Source: Euborellia annulipes
Taxonomy: Eukaryota > Arthropoda > Insecta > Dermaptera > Anisolabididae
Direction of reading: 5' to 3'
NCBI GenBank assembly: GCA_023213315.1
Contig: JAKCPI010001826.1
Span: forward strand, 62,001 to 126,000
DNA: 64,000 nucleotides
The position numbers and the translations under genes are program-made. The notes below the pieces were generated by a model, which was not told where the DNA came from, searched no databases, and saw only the letters and a program-made list of their open reading frames with translations. Positions 1 to 12,328 of the stretch are shown one piece after another; positions within the stretch are counted from its first letter, which is position 1, and every line of letters begins with the position of its first letter.

Positions 1-1411
1 ATTAGATTTTTTTTTAAATTTATTTATTAAAGTTAATGGTTTGAATTATTTTCATAGACAACTGGTGGCAGAGATAGGAAACAGCATCTCATTTAAAAAA
101 ATCCATATGAAAAATAAAATTTAAATAATAAATTATCTTAACTTTAAAATATGGAATATGGAATTTTTTAAAATTAATTTTGTTTCTAAAATAATTTTAT
201 TGCTCTGAAATAAGAAAAATACGAATTTTAAACAGACATGTGAATTTCATTTTTTTTTTTTTTGTTATAATGAAAAATAAATTAAAAGAAAATTAAAAAT
301 TTATATAAAAAATTATTCTAAATCATTTTTTAAAGTTAGAATAATTAATTTTATAAAATTTTTTTTCCACTTGTTAGAAATTTTTTTTTATGAATAATTG
401 TCAAAGAGTTGGTCGTCCATTTTGGCAGCATCTCTGACCTGTCAATTTGTGCTCTGTGTGTAAAACATTTGCCGGTAAAATTATGCTTGGATCCTCTTTT
501 TTAAAGGTAAATATAATTATTTCTCTTGATAATTAATCCATTTTGCATGATTTTATTACGTAATATTTATTTCTAACAAATTAAATCATTATATATGTGT
601 GTGAGTTAACCAAACTCGTTGCCTAGAGTTTAACTTTTCATCTCTTATTTCTCATTTATTTATTTTATTTTATAAACCCTTGATTGTATTTTATTAAATA
701 TTTAATTTCTGTAATTATTTTCATAAATGTGAGGAAATGATTTTAAATATAGTGTTTCAAATCACCAAAATCAGACTGACAGGTCTTGCAAATTACAGGT
801 AATAAAATTTTAATAAAAGGCATTTTACATTTAAATAACATTTCTATTAAGTTTGTTTTAAATTGATAGCATTTATATTAATTTATATGAAGTCTTAATG
901 TGATGCATTTATAATCGTAAATATTTTTTCCTTTAATTTGATAGGTCAAGAAATAAATTTCCAAATAGTTTTGATTTCATTTTGAAATCAGATAATATTC
1001 ATCTTTTCCACTTTTTAAAATTATTAAACTAATATTAATAATGCTAACATCCTTATCTTTATATATATTTTAGAAAAATCAATTTTTATAATTAAGATAA
1101 AAAATGATTTTTACTTTCTCTTATTTTAATTTGAAAGAGAAGAGAATGGATTTATCAAAATCTTTTTATCCCCATTTTTATATATTGGATTCCACTGATT
1201 CTCATCATTAATAAATAAAAAAGTTTTTTCTCATTTATTTTATTTGTTCAACTTTGGTCTGTATTCCTGTGATTTTCAAGTACTATTTAATTACATACTC
1301 TTATTATTTGTATGCAATTTGTGCTAGAAGAGAATTTTTAGCTCAAAGTTTAACAAATAAAATAAAATGTAATGAAATATTTATTAATAATGATGAGTGT
1401 CACTGTGATCC

Positions 1412-1417
<6 letters not shown>

Positions 1418-1472
<55 letters not shown>
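1418..1472. repeat. (TA)n microsatellite
   Basis: An uninterrupted run of TA dinucleotides of about 55 bases. The predicted Tyr-Ile repeat peptide across it is a chance frame. Confidence 0.95.
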
Positions 1473-1476
<4 letters not shown>

Positions 1477-1862
1477 GACAAGAGGGATCTAATTAAAAGC
1501 TAAAAGGTTTATGAGCAACCTAGGGAAAACAATTAAATTCATAAAATGGGCTAAAAGTATTTGGTTAATCTTTACTATAAGACTCCAGACAAGCTCGGGC
1601 TTACTAGTTCACTCTTTTGACATTAGCTCTACATTCTCTAGTTGTTTTTAATTTTTTTTAATCTAAGGAAACCGAATTGCATACCGAAGGACCGAACCAA
1701 TTAGGTCCTGCAAGTTGTTAAAAAAAAAAAATTCTGGATGGCTTGGCGTCTTATAGTAAAAATTAGCCAAATATTTTTGTAAAATTTGAGTATAAAACTT
1801 TTTGTCTCAATTATGCCAAATATCCAAAAAAATATTTACTAAATTATCTGTTTGTGTGTGTG

Positions 1863-1876
1863 TATATATATTATAT

Positions 1877-1935
<59 letters not shown>

Positions 1936-1950
1936 TATATATATTATTAG
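1863..1950. repeat. Interrupted (TA)n microsatellite
   Basis: TA dinucleotide repeat with short interruptions, preceded by a short TG run. It lies just upstream of a pyrimidine tract that leads into a candidate splice acceptor at 1991. Confidence 0.9.
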
Positions 1951-1991
1951 ATGAAGATTTTTCGTAATTCTCTCTTTTTTTTTCTTTCTAG

Positions 1992-2068
1992 GGCTGCTAG
2001 TCTGCTCGATCTTTTTAAGCATCGCCTTTAATCGTGCGAGAGAGGGCTTGACATGGATAACAGGGCAA
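1992..2068 (+). ncRNA. Candidate exon of a spliced non-coding or 5' UTR transcript
   Basis: A long pyrimidine tract ending in CTAG precedes this segment, and GTGAGT, a near-ideal donor, follows it. An ATG near the end opens a frame that stops in the next candidate exon, so this is not an obvious coding exon. It is grouped with 3375-3540, 3632-3656 and 3762-3839 because all four have well-formed sites on the same strand. No protein similarity is recognised. Transcription is an inference. Confidence 0.4.
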
Positions 2069-2375
2069 GTGAGTACATTTACATTTTATAATTAGATACA
2101 TTCATTAAGGATCAAACTAAGATTTTAATAAAAACCTTTGCGAGAAATGCATTATTTGTATAATAAAATGCATCCAAGTTTGAGGACACAAAACGTGACG
2201 GAAATGATCTTGAATTAACAATGAATCTCTATTTAAATATTTAATATAAGCGATATTACTATTCTAATTGTTGTTATCAGAATATCAAGAAGTTTCGGTG
2301 TCCATTCATCTCCCATTTTCATGAAACCAAAAGGTTTCCTCAATAGTGGTGTTTATTTATTATGCATCTAATATC

Positions 2376-3209
2376 AAGGGTGTGCCCGAACCCAAGGATA
2401 ATCCGTGAACAGGTGATAGGTCAATTCGTGAGTGTTCAAATGAAAAAAAAAAATTTTAAATAAAAGTCTCTTAGTTTTCTAGTTAGGGACATTTTTTGAA
2501 AATCTAGAAAATCGCTACCTTTCCCTAAATATTTAAATGCTATGCCTACAAATTTTCATAATTTAATATTCTAATTTTAGTTACGGAATCCTGAATAACA
2601 CTGTGATCAATCACTATTCAGAAAATAACCGTGAGTTTTATACTTTTTGAGAAAAAAAATATTTTTGCCGGATTTATGTGCTAAAAAATTTTGATGAGCT
2701 AACTTTGACTCTTGATATCTTTTTTTCGCATAAAAATACAAATATTATTTAAAAAAAAGAAAAAAGCACAAAATGTTATACTATTTTAGAATCTTGATTA
2801 AATTCGCTAATTTATAAAAATGCTTAAGGGAGCCAACCACTGTATACTTTACCCTACCATTTTAGAATCTTGATTAAATTCGCTAATTTTTTACATAATT
2901 TGCCATTATTGTTTATTACATATTTTTATGAGGTATCAAGAGTCAAAGTTAGTTCATCAAAATTTTTTAACACATAAATCCGGCAAAAATATTTTTTTTC
3001 TCAAAAAGTATAAAACTCAAGATTATTTTCTAAATAGTGATCGATTACAGTGTTATTCAGGATTCCGTAACTAAAATTAGAATATTAAAATATGAAAATT
3101 TGTAGGCATAGCATTTAAATATTTAGGGAAAGGTAGCGATTTTCCAGATTTTCAAAAAATGTCCTTAACTCGAACTTAACGGATTATCCTTGAGTTCTGG
3201 GACACCCTT
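2376..3209. repeat. Foldback element, 0.8 kb
   Basis: Long inverted repeat. Left arm (about 2376-2727) and right arm (about 2930-3209) are near-perfect reverse complements. The outer ends read AAGGGTGTGCCCGAACCC on the left, with the complement GGGACACCCTT on the right. Arms include the shared stretch GGATTATCCTTGAG. There is no open reading frame. It is probably a non-autonomous DNA transposon. Confidence 0.85.
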
Positions 3210-3374
3210 TGTTTATCCAGTTAATTTTTTTTTTTTTGGGGGGGGCCGAACTTATATTTTTTAAGAACCCCCTTCCTCGATACACAAAAATATTTTTAAA
3301 TCCCAATGGAAATTTTTTTTACTAGATTGCTAGAAATCTAAGCGATAAATTCTGAAACAATTTTTCTTTTGCAG

Positions 3375-3540
3375 GTTTGTGTTTCTCCAGTACAATTGTG
3401 TTCAGTGCTCAGTGTTAAGTGTTCAGTGTTAAGTGTTTCAACGTTCATCTAGTGCAACCGACCAGCACCACGAGCATCAACTGGATCAGCTCTACTAGTG
3501 CCAGGCAAGCTGCTTCGAGCGACCGTCAACCCCTCAGGAG
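3375..3540 (+). ncRNA. Candidate exon of a spliced non-coding or 5' UTR transcript
   Basis: The acceptor is a classic pyrimidine tract ending TTTTGCAG, and the donor is CAGGAG followed by GTAAAT. The segment is clearly richer in GC than its surroundings. All three frames contain stops, so it is untranslated or non-coding. It holds an imperfect internal duplication of CAGTGTTAAGTGTT. This is the best-looking exon on this strand, but its gene is unknown. Confidence 0.5.
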
Positions 3541-3631
3541 GTAAATGTTTTATACTCCAAATATACACAGATAAATCCAAAAATATATAAATGATCTGAT
3601 TTTAATTTCTTTTTTTTCTTTTTTGTTACAG

Positions 3632-3656
3632 ATTCCTGAGGGTCAACAGAACAAAG
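3632..3656 (+). ncRNA. Candidate 25-nt microexon
   Basis: It lies between a strong pyrimidine tract ending TTGTTACAG and a donor GTATTA. The segment is very short and its frame stops after two codons when joined to 3375-3540. Support is only the splice-site quality and its place between two better candidates. Confidence 0.35.
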
Positions 3657-3761
3657 GTATTAAGCATGGTGCAAGAATATTAAAGGGGTTAGATTAGATT
3701 AGCTTTTAGGATGCTCTTTTTTTCAGCTGACCCCAAATATAATTAGCATTCCTCCCTGCAG

Positions 3762-3839
3762 ATGCAACGCTCGAGGAAGAGAAACAGCCTCTCCCGCCGC
3801 GGGATTTCATTATCATCTTCTTAGTGCCCAGGCCTTAAG
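3762..3839 (+). ncRNA. Candidate exon with a 20-codon upstream ORF
   Basis: Acceptor CCTCCCTGCAG, donor AAG followed by GTATGA. The exon begins with ATG and opens a basic, serine-rich 20-codon frame that stops inside the exon. It is GC-rich for the region. If the main coding region lies beyond the window's recognisable content, this would be a 5' UTR exon; otherwise it is part of a long non-coding RNA. Confidence 0.45.
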
Positions 3840-4099
3840 GTATGATTGCTATTTTAACACAAATTTAATTGTATTCACTTTTGGATATTTATAATTTAGA
3901 AAATTTATTTTCACACCTTAAATGTAGCCTAGTTTAAAGATTTAAATATAGAGGGGTGGAGGGTGCACCATGCCAACGAGAGGGATTTTTTTGGAAGCTG
4001 TAGCAACTCCTCGTGAAACTAATAGTTGAGAAATCAACGTGAATACTTTCATTTTATGCCTCTGTTGGATAATTGTTGTTGTTGTTGTTGTTAGCTTCA

Positions 4100-4622
4100 G
4101 GTGTCTACTCTAATCTTATAGCTAGTTCGTTTTGTTAGGATGCCTTGATTTGTTTCTTTAGGATCCAAACGGAGAGCTAAAATGAAAGATATTCTCATTG
4201 ATTTATTCCACTAGAAGAGGCCAGATCTAATTGAAAGATCGAAGCCCCAGGTTCTCAAGTGTTCTTGTGTTTTCCGAAAAGACGTCTTGTTGACGCATTT
4301 GGGAGTCTGATATGTTTTAGTATCTTTGAGGATGGGTTTGAGGTGGCTCTATGAGTGAATTGAGTCAGGGAAGGTTGCAGTTTCTCCAGGAATAGCCTGG
4401 AGGGTCCAAATTGCAATCCTTGAGGCTAGGAACCCGAGGGCTCCACCGATCTGATGGTGGAGACGGGGTTACAAATACTCTCCCTATTGTCTTCGTATTT
4501 TGTGTTAGGCTAGGTAGGATCTCTTCCACGTTAGCCCCCTCACTCGTTTGCTCGTAATCCAAAAAATCACGTTCATTCTCACTGATACGATTTATTCAGA
4601 CTCCCGGTTTACGGTAACAGTT
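4100..4622. other. Unassigned moderate-GC stretch
   Basis: A region of more balanced composition follows a (TTG)n run near 4074-4092. It contains a 65-codon minus-strand open frame (4365-4562) with no recognisable domain. It might be an old retroelement fragment. I cannot assign it. Confidence 0.3.
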
Positions 4623-5440
4623 CTTTTTTTATTATTTTCATTTACTACATACACTTTTTGTTGTATTATATGAAAATAACTTTTTTAGTGTGATTTTTAT
4701 TTAGTGTTTATCTGAGTGTGAAAAAGTGAGAGAAGAGAGAAAATTTTCAATATTTTTTGGGAAATTAAAGGTAAACATAAATAAATTAGAATACTAATTC
4801 AAAATTCTTATAAATTAACTGATTAGAATTAAGATTAATTGAAATATTTTTTTTTAGGTAAGGGATTATAACATGTTTAATAACACAATTGACTCATTTA
4901 AATATTTTTCATAAATAAATAATGATTGTCGGAAAACAAAAAAAAAGGTGAGAGAAAATCTGATGTGCTTAGTTACATGGTACTTGAACACAGTGATTTT
5001 TGAAGATCTTGGACCCTTCCTTTAACTCATAACTCTATTTTTTTATTATTTTTATTTACTACATACACCTTTTTGTTGTAGTAAATTGAAATAACTTTTT
5101 TTGGTGTTTATTTTTTATTTAGTGTTTATGTGAGCGTGAAAAAGTGAGAGAAGAAAAAAAAAATTTTTTTGGGAATTTAGAGGTAAACAAATAAATTAGA
5201 ACACTATCAAAATTCTTATAAATTAACTGATTAGAATTAAGATTAATTGAAATTTTTTTTTTTTTTAGGTCAGGGATTATAACATGTTTAATAACACAAT
5301 TGACTCATTTAAATATTTTTCATAAATAAATAATGATTGTCGGAAAACAAAAAAAAAGGTGAGAGAAAATCTGATGTACTTAGTTACATACACCTTCAAC
5401 AAAGTGATTTTTGAAGACCTTGGACCCTCCCAGTCGGAAT
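4623..5440. repeat. Tandem duplication, two units of about 414 bp
   Basis: The block that starts with a T-rich run and TTTACTACATACAC is repeated once about 414 bp further on. The copies share the segments around GGGATTATAACATG and ATAATGATTGTCGG and differ by small indels. No coding content is seen. Confidence 0.8.
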
Positions 5441-6530
5441 AATATTGATATAATTGTTTTAGAAGCAAAATTACAGGAGCAAATGCTGAAAGGTAATTTT
5501 TTCAATAATATATATAATTAATATTTCTCTTGATTGAAATTTAAATAATTAAAATGCCATTTTTTCAGATGGTTGATATTCTGGATAATGTAATACCATC
5601 AATGAAATAACAGTAAACGGTGGAAAATTGACAATTTCATAGAAGTTTTTATGAACACAAAATAATTAATATAAATATATATATATACATATTTATATCA
5701 TCCCTGACTAATCTCTTTAAAAAGCAAGTAATTTCAATAATATTTATATAATCAAGAGGCAGAATGAATAATAAAATAACGCTGAATAGGAAAAGTATCT
5801 CATGAAAATCAAATTCAGAAAGAACAGACAACCAGCGACTACTTTTCACGATAAAATAATTTATTGGCAAATATTTCCGATTGCCTAAACGCAATCCATC
5901 CTCAATGCATTATACAATTGTAGTGCGTGTTTCAAAATTATAAAACATGACATGAGAAGTCATTCTATGTTTATGTTTGGAGGGATATCGTTTTAATGAG
6001 CAACTCACTTTGGGAAAAATTATATCTTTATATACTCTAATACTCTCTTCACATCAAAAGACAGTGCTTTTATACTGTAAAATAAATTTATAACGGAGGC
6101 TGTGAAAATAAGAAGAAAAAATTTCTTGCAACGAAATTAAATAACCGAACTTTGAAGTGCCAAGTCAAGGCCTCTTGGATTAAACTCACCTCCATTAAAA
6201 TGAATACACATGAAAATCTGTAATAAAATGAAAGAAATATTGAATTTCTAACTCAATTTCGGGCTATTAACCCATCTTCAGGAGTACATGTGATAAATAA
6301 TTTTTGTAATTTGGAAGTTTAAATGAAAGAGAAAAATATCCAAGTCTTGAACCACGTCCATTCATGGGGCTATGTTACTCCCCACAAAGATTGTTGTTCA
6401 TAAGAAAATCCCAAATTAATGAAAATTAAAAAGGAAGATATAAAAGTAAAGAAGATATTATCTCATACATAGAGAGATTATAAATCAAATTAATTCACTT
6501 TGAAAGTCATGTTCAGAATCTACAAATTGT
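5441..6530. other. Intergenic, nothing recognised
   Basis: AT-rich sequence with one exon-like stretch (about 5465-5492, between TTTTAG and GTAATT) that has no coding potential I can read. Short frames here look like chance. Confidence 0.4.
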
Positions 6531-6534
6531 GGGT

Positions 6535-6715
6535 GTCTAGATGGAAACCATCAGCAACCCGAGCTTGGGCTGGGAATTCTTTACATGCCAGTCTCTTCGT
6601 TCTATATTTGTAAGGCGTCCGACAGTTCAAGGGGACGGCCTCTTCCTAGTCGCATCATTTTAAAATCATTAAAAAGTGCAGACCTCGCAACGCGGGATGA
6701 AAAGATAAGGAGAGA
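6535..6715 (+). mobile_element. SINE-like retroposon, degenerate copy
   Basis: It shares the order of motifs seen in the copies at 22410 and 27061: a GGGTG...GATGG start, a TGGGCTGGGA block, CAGTCTCTT...CTATATTT, a GGCGTC block, and an end near CGCAACGCGGGATGA...AAGATAAGGA. It is more diverged than those copies, and no target duplication was identified. Confidence 0.65.
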
Positions 6716-6744
6716 ATAATTAATTTGGAAAGTTATTCTTTTCT

Positions 6745-7080
6745 ACCCCCCTCTACTGGTGCCCATACCTTGTCGTGGTGAGGGGGCTTGACTGTCGGCC
6801 GCGCCGGGGCGGCGAAGCATCGGCGCACGGGGCGGCGGGCGGAACAAAAATGGGCACTCCCAAGCCAAAGTGGAACAACATACACCGAAGGCTGCGTGAC
6901 TAAGGAGAAGCTTAGTTGTAGAATGTGAATTCTGGATACTAGGCGACCTCCAGTTTCAACTAGTCTTCTTGTGACCTTGCTGCAAGTGACCGATATTTCC
7001 CTAGCTACTTGTGGGAACTCTATGGAGTCTCTAGCCTAAGGTTTTTAACAGCAAATCTTGTAAATTTAGAATGGATTAAA
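6745..7080 (+). mobile_element. Probable non-LTR retrotransposon 5' fragment
   Basis: The segment begins CTACTGGTGCCCATACCTTG and continues with GTCGTGGTGAGGGGGCTTG. It is a GC-rich island in AT-rich DNA and resembles 5' regions of arthropod LINEs from general knowledge. No reverse transcriptase frame follows, so at most a truncated fragment is present. Assignment is tentative. Confidence 0.35.
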
Positions 7081-7137
7081 CTTTGCCGAACAACTAGGGT
7101 ATAATTAATCTTTTTTTGGTGGTAGAATAAGTATTTT

Positions 7138-7891
7138 GGGGTCGTCCACATATTACGTAACGCTTTAGGGGAGGGGGAGGGGTCTCGACAAAACGTTACT
7201 AATTATGTCATGGGACCCCGAGGGTTTCTCTAAGTGTGACACACTAGCGTAACGTTTTTTAGCTGGGCCTCCCCGCAAACCTTTATTTCGGGCCCCATTA
7301 TTAGACCTTACAAAAAATATTTTTAAAATACAGTATATCCCTGATCCCTGAGGACCCGGGCCCTTTCAAAGACAAATTTTCATTAAATTTTTCCATTTTT
7401 ACCAGAGCACTGAGAGCCCCAGGCCCTTTCAAAGACAAATTTTCATTAAATTTTTTTTTGTTTCTAAATTTTTCCGTTTTTACCGGAGCCCTGAGGACCC
7501 GGGCCCTTTCAAAGACAAATTTTCATTAATTTTTTTTTTTTTAATCTAAATTTTTTCTTTTTTACCGGAGGCCTGAGGAGATACAGTTTTTTTTTTTAGC
7601 CCGGCCCGGCCCGTGGGCCCCCCAAGGTCCGGGGGCCCCCCGCATTGCGGGGTCTGCGGGGACGTACGTTACGCCACTGGTGTGACATAACAATTCAAAG
7701 GGAAAATTTACTAAAAAAAAAAAAAAAGGGTAAAATGATATGAATTTTGTAAAAGAAATTTTATTCGGGGGGCGGTAGTTCTATGTTGTGACAATATTTG
7801 TAGGGGGTTTATACTTTTTTTGTGACATGGAGGGGGGGGGGGAGACTAGAAAATCTTCAAAAAAGGCGTTACGTAATATGTGGACGACCCC
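7138..7891. mobile_element. TIR element with GGGGTCGTCCACATATTACG ends
   Basis: The two ends are exact inverted repeats of about 26 bp that start GGGGTCGTCCACATATTACG. The interior is non-coding and composite. It holds about three tandem units of roughly 110 bp with a CCCGGGCCCTTTCAAAG core (about 7330-7570), and a segment resembling the interior of the hAT elements at 15685 and 46693. Confidence 0.8.
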
Positions 7892-7952
7892 TTTGATTAT
7901 TAATCTGATAGCTTAATTTTTTTGCATAAACAATTTATAACTGAGATGTTAT

Positions 7953-8107
7953 ATTAATAAGAGAGTAAAAATGAGAGATGCAGCTAAGGCTATTTATTTA
8001 TTCGATTAATTCACACAGCTGACACGGAACCGAAACGTCAGCTGTGTGAATTAATTGAATAAAGAAATAACCTTAGCTGCATCTCTCATTTTTACCCTCT
8101 TATTAAT
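7953..8107. repeat. Short foldback, 71-bp arms
   Basis: Arms 7953-8023 and 8037-8107 are reverse complements with few mismatches. The centre reads CTGACACGGAACCGAAACGT, which resembles the GAAACGT side of the hammerhead-like motif found in other foldbacks of this window. Confidence 0.85.
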
Positions 8108-8137
8108 TTTTTTGGTTATTTTTATTATATCAAAAAA

Positions 8138-8829
8138 AAAATCTGGTGTGACTGGCGCACAGCACACAACTTTCTCTTACCTTCGGTAATCGAAAGTTGT
8201 GTACTGTGCTTGTCACACCAGATTTTTTGTGTCGACATATATTTAGTTCCCGACAGTACGGAACATACAGTATGATGAATTCAGATGTAAAATTTATAAG
8301 TATGGGAAAATATTTATATTTTGTTACCATGGCAACCATTTCTCCTATCTTTTCTATGGAGTACAAGAGTAAAGTGGTCTTCAGAAGATTTCAATCGCAA
8401 AATGAGAATATACATTTTAAAGAGCATCTAAAAAATAATTGATTTTTGAATTTTAAAAAAAATCGTTGGAGCAAATTTTGAGAAAATCGAAAAAAACTGA
8501 AAAAGTACATCAGTAAAGTACTAGTACTCTTTGGCCGATTTTGATTAAAAGCTTATTTTTCCGGTCCCGGGGGTGTTTAACTTAAATATAAAATTTCAAC
8601 CTCATAGCTCAATTCCTTCATGCTTAAAATTGAACACACACACACACACCCACACACCCACCCACCCACACACAGACAGACCATGTCGCGAAAACCACTT
8701 TTTTGGATTCAGGGGACCTCAAAACGTGAAGATCCATCAAAATCTTGACATCGAATTTTTGACATGAATCCAATACTTTCTCTCTATATATATATTACAT
8801 ATATACATAGGTAAGAGAAAGTAAAAAAT
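8138..8829 (-). mobile_element. Twin-hairpin family, full-length copy
   Basis: In element orientation (minus) it starts with an A/T-palindromic hairpin bounded by TACTTTCTCTTACC and GAGAGAAAGTA. A non-coding body follows, with TGATGGATCTTCACG, CCCCTGAATCCAAAA and CGATTTTCTCAAAA blocks. It ends with a long hairpin bounded by AATCTGGTGTGAC and GTCACACCAGATT. A (CA)n run lies near 8631-8675. No open frame spans it. Confidence 0.85.
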
Positions 8830-8879
8830 ATCCTACTTTTTCTTTAATGTCTTATAATTTCAGGTCCATTTGGGAAAGA

Positions 8880-9300
8880 AAAAGATATTTGCAATTTTAT
8901 TAAATTTGATCTTCGATCTTGTTTGAGAATGGATAAGGCGGTACATTCGAGAGCTGGAGAATCTATACAGAGAAGCTAACATCGTGGGGATAATAAAGAG
9001 CCGGTGACTCTAGACATCGACATCTCTTGCGGATGGATGGATGCATCAAGCAGCTCGAAGGTGACATTGGGCTTCAAGGCAATTGAGGATCGATCTCTAG
9101 ATCTCGTCAGAGAAGATTGGACTGCTTCAGAATCGATCTGGCTGCAATTAGAGAGTAGGAAAAGGAGATAAAACATTCATCTAGTCACAAGAAAAATATC
9201 TATACATTAGGGTGCCATTCGTCGAGTATCATGACTTCTATTTCGAGAAAGAAGTCATGCTATCCGACGAATGTTATGAATTGCCAAAAGCCCCCCAAAT
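8880..9300. other. Unassigned stretch with a short hairpin
   Basis: Moderate-GC sequence without a recognisable gene. At 9211-9272 there is a hairpin with arms CATTCGTCGAGTATCATGAC and its near complement. Confidence 0.4.
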
Positions 9301-9307
9301 AAATGGA

Positions 9308-10073
9308 ATCTGTAGCGCGTTGTCGCGTCTATCCTTGTGTTTTTCCAATCTAAAATACTCTAACCGGCAAAAAAAAACTTCAACACTTTATATATATAAA
9401 AGAATCTACTTTTTGAATTTTCAAACCATTAATTCAATCCATTACTTCAACACTTTGTTTCTTAATGCAATTAATGATATTCAATTTGTGGGACAAAATA
9501 AGATTATTTTAAAATTTTGAAAATTAGCAAAAATAAATAAATTTCGACATTTTTATTTTGGTTTTTATTTATATTTAAATTTAATTATTTATTAAAATGA
9601 TAAGGGTTTGTTTTAAATTCACTTAGAAATGTATAAGATATTTTATATCAAATGCAGAGCTTAGCCGCGTTCAGTGTACGACCCTTGTCGCGTGTAGCCG
9701 CCACTCTTGTGTCGCTTATTGTCGCTCTTGTAATGGTCGCGCGTTTAAGCTTCCAGTGGACGACCAGCCCTAAGAAAACAGCTAAGCTCGAAGCAAACAT
9801 TGTATATGTCCTGAAGAAATTGAGAAATCTAAATAAAAAATGCATTTTTCACTAAAATGGCGATTTGGGGTTCTTGGGGGCCGAACTTCAAAAAACCATG
9901 ATTTTAGATATTCATTTTCGGAAGCAAAGAAATAAAATTGATATCTCCTCAAATTAAATATCATTAATTGCATCAATTTTATTAAGAAGAAACAAAGTGT
10001 TGAAGTTTTTTTTGCCGGCGAGAGTAATTTAGATTGGAAAAACACAAGGATAGACGCGACATCGCTACAATCC
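9308..10073. repeat. Foldback element, about 0.77 kb
   Basis: The left arm (9308-9390 and 9444-9488) and the right arm (9950-10073) are inverted copies that share the GTCGCGTCTATCCTTGTG and CTTCAACACTTTGTTTC segments. The centre (about 9640-9880) has unrelated, GC-richer sequence. Short overlapping frames on both strands there are not supported as genes. Confidence 0.75.
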
Positions 10074-10187
10074 TATTTATTTGGGATCTGTTGCGCCGCA
10101 CACTTGAAGTGAACGAGCTCTAATTAATTCACACTCATTGGGATCTGTCCCACGTATACGCTTATTGACGCTCTCGTAGCGCAAGAG

Positions 10188-10279
10188 TTTCCTTTAAAAA
10201 ATATATTTTTTTTTAAAACAATGAAATAATCACAAGTAGAAAACGCCTGGGTGGATCTTAATATTGTCCCTCACTGTAC
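10188..10279. mobile_element. Half of a Tc1/mariner-type MITE
   Basis: It matches one end of the complete element at 36433-36642 (AACAATGAAATAATCACAAG ... ATTGTCCCTCACTG followed by TA). The other end is missing. Confidence 0.75.
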
Positions 10280-11620
10280 ATATTGAGACCAAATATTGTT
10301 ATGCCCATACTTGTATTTCAATCCCTTTATTTTATTATTTATGAATCAAAATTAATAGTTTTCTTCTTTGAATTTATTAGATTAGTTGATATACTGTATA
10401 TATATATATCGCTCGTTTGCTGCAATAACGTCATAATTCAAAAATCACCCTTATTGAGTTATTGGCACAGTAAGGACTGGTAAAACAAGCTCTATTCCCT
10501 GACGGAGACATGTCTGAGCATTTCATACTCGCATCAAAATATCTCATTTTTTTTTTTGAATCGCAAATTTTCTTAAAACTTCGGTGTTCACTTCAAATAC
10601 AGTAACATTTCACTTAAAAAGAATCTTTGAGGAAGGTGTACTAGCGATATTTTCTATATTAAAGAATTGATTTGTATAGCTACCATTTTTATTTAATTCG
10701 AATTTCTATAAAAATGTGTTACAATTTTATTTTGTTTTTATCATCTGAAAAAATATAAATTTTGAGTTATGACACTCTTGCAGCAAATGAGCGAATATAT
10801 ATATATATATATATATTTCTGAGATATTAAGAAATTTGAAGGCATAATGGAATATATATATAATTAAAGGATGTGGAGGCGCAGGCAGCCGAAAATAAAA
10901 AACTCTTGCTGCCTGCACTTCCACATCCTTCAATAGTATATTTCTAGCCATTAAATATCACTATATATTTGTTATACCGAATTTGTGAAATAATATTGAA
11001 ATCAGGACCTTTCTAATTCAATGAAGTATAAATTTGTTCTTTAAATAAATAAAAATTACGATTGGAAAAAAAAAATATTGAAAATATTTTAATACTTGCC
11101 TTGTTTATTCCTTTAATTGGGCAAGTACCGATTTCATTGAAATAGGCAATTACATTAACTGGGTTAAAGATTATATACTGTATATATAATTACCCGTCCT
11201 CTGTCCATGTCAAAATATCTCTGGAACTACAAGTGCTACCATGAATTTTTTTTATTTTGTAGAGCATCTTTCAAAGAAGTGCACGATTATAATTTCGATA
11301 AAAGCGGTACCCCAACTACGGTATATAGGATATTCTTTGAATATTTTAATAAATTGATTTTTATTTTAAGTGAACTTATATATTAACATAAGAAAATAAG
11401 AAGTTAAGGGATAAACGAATAGAAACGACATCAGAGAGACAGTAAAATCTCAACCATTGATAGTAAGACGATCTAGGCCTCAGAGATACTAAACCAACTA
11501 TCAACACACAAACAACACTACCTCCATCTAAAAACACATCACAAATCATAGGAAAACACATGTTGGAGAATTAATAACACTAAACTTGGAGAAAAATGAT
11601 ATATAAAACTGTATATATTA
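10280..11620. other. Intergenic, small hairpin only
   Basis: AT-rich with TA microsatellites near 10400 and 10795-10816. At about 10868-10931 a hairpin has arms AAGGATGTGGAGGCGCAGGC and GCCTGCACTTCCACATCCTT. No gene is recognised. Confidence 0.5.
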
Positions 11621-12312
11621 GGGTGGTCCGAAAAAAGTGAAGTCGAAAATCAAAAAACACTACCCTCTCATTTTGTTCCTTTATTACCTGCAAAATTTTA
11701 GACCGATCGGACAACGTTTACCTGGCCCGCCAGAGGGTCAAAGTTCATCGGTTTCCCCTAAATTTGACTATTGACCCCTTTTAACATCTGTAACTCCTAA
11801 AACGGTTGGTCCAGCAAAAAAAGTTCATCAGTAATTTTTTGAAGAGCATTAAACTTACTAAAAAAAAGTCCTTTAACATTTTTTAGTAAAACCAATGGTT
11901 TTCATGGTATGGGCAAAAAATCGAATATGGTTAAGTGAACACATCACATTGATTTTCAAAAAACACTAATAGGGGTAATGAAATTTTTTTTCGAGTTCTG
12001 AAATAATTTCATCAGATTCTTAAGTAAAATGACCTCCTGAATCCAAATATGACCTCCGTTTTCCCCCACCCCGTACTATTTTCGGGGGGGGGGAGCCCCC
12101 TACTTATGTTATTTCCACCACTGATGAACTTTTTTTGCTGGACCAACCGTCTAGGAGTTACAGATGTTACTAGTCAAATTTAGGGGAAATCGATGAAATT
12201 TGACTCTCTGGCGGGCCAGGTAAACGTTGTCCGATCGGTCTAAAATTTTGCAGGTAATTTTTACTTTAATAAAGGAACAAAATGAAAGGGTAGTGTTTTT
12301 TGATTTCGGTCC
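11621..12312. mobile_element. Foldback MITE with GGGTGGTCCGAAA end
   Basis: Arms of about 200 bp (11621-11832 and about 12120-12312) are inverted copies sharing CGATCGGACAACGTTTACCT and TCTGTAACTCCTA. The centre contains GC-rich filler. It abuts the twin-hairpin copy that starts at 12329. Confidence 0.85.
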
Positions 12313-12328
12313 AAAATTTTACATTTTT

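Larger units (their letters stand above)
1..1991. other. AT-rich flank, no gene recognised
   Basis: I see no coding region. A stretch around 400-525 is less AT-rich and ends in AAAG followed by GTAAAT. It could be a first exon of the spliced plus-strand unit that starts at 1992, but nothing else supports this. The rest is poly-A/T tracts and TA microsatellites. Confidence 0.5.

Noticed and set aside
1254..1478. Open frame with a Tyr-Ile repeat
   Set aside because: It is produced by a TA microsatellite; the same happens at 1807-2022 and 19640-19864.
9652..9855. Overlapping frames on both strands as a gene
   Set aside because: They lie in the centre of a foldback and have no recognisable protein.
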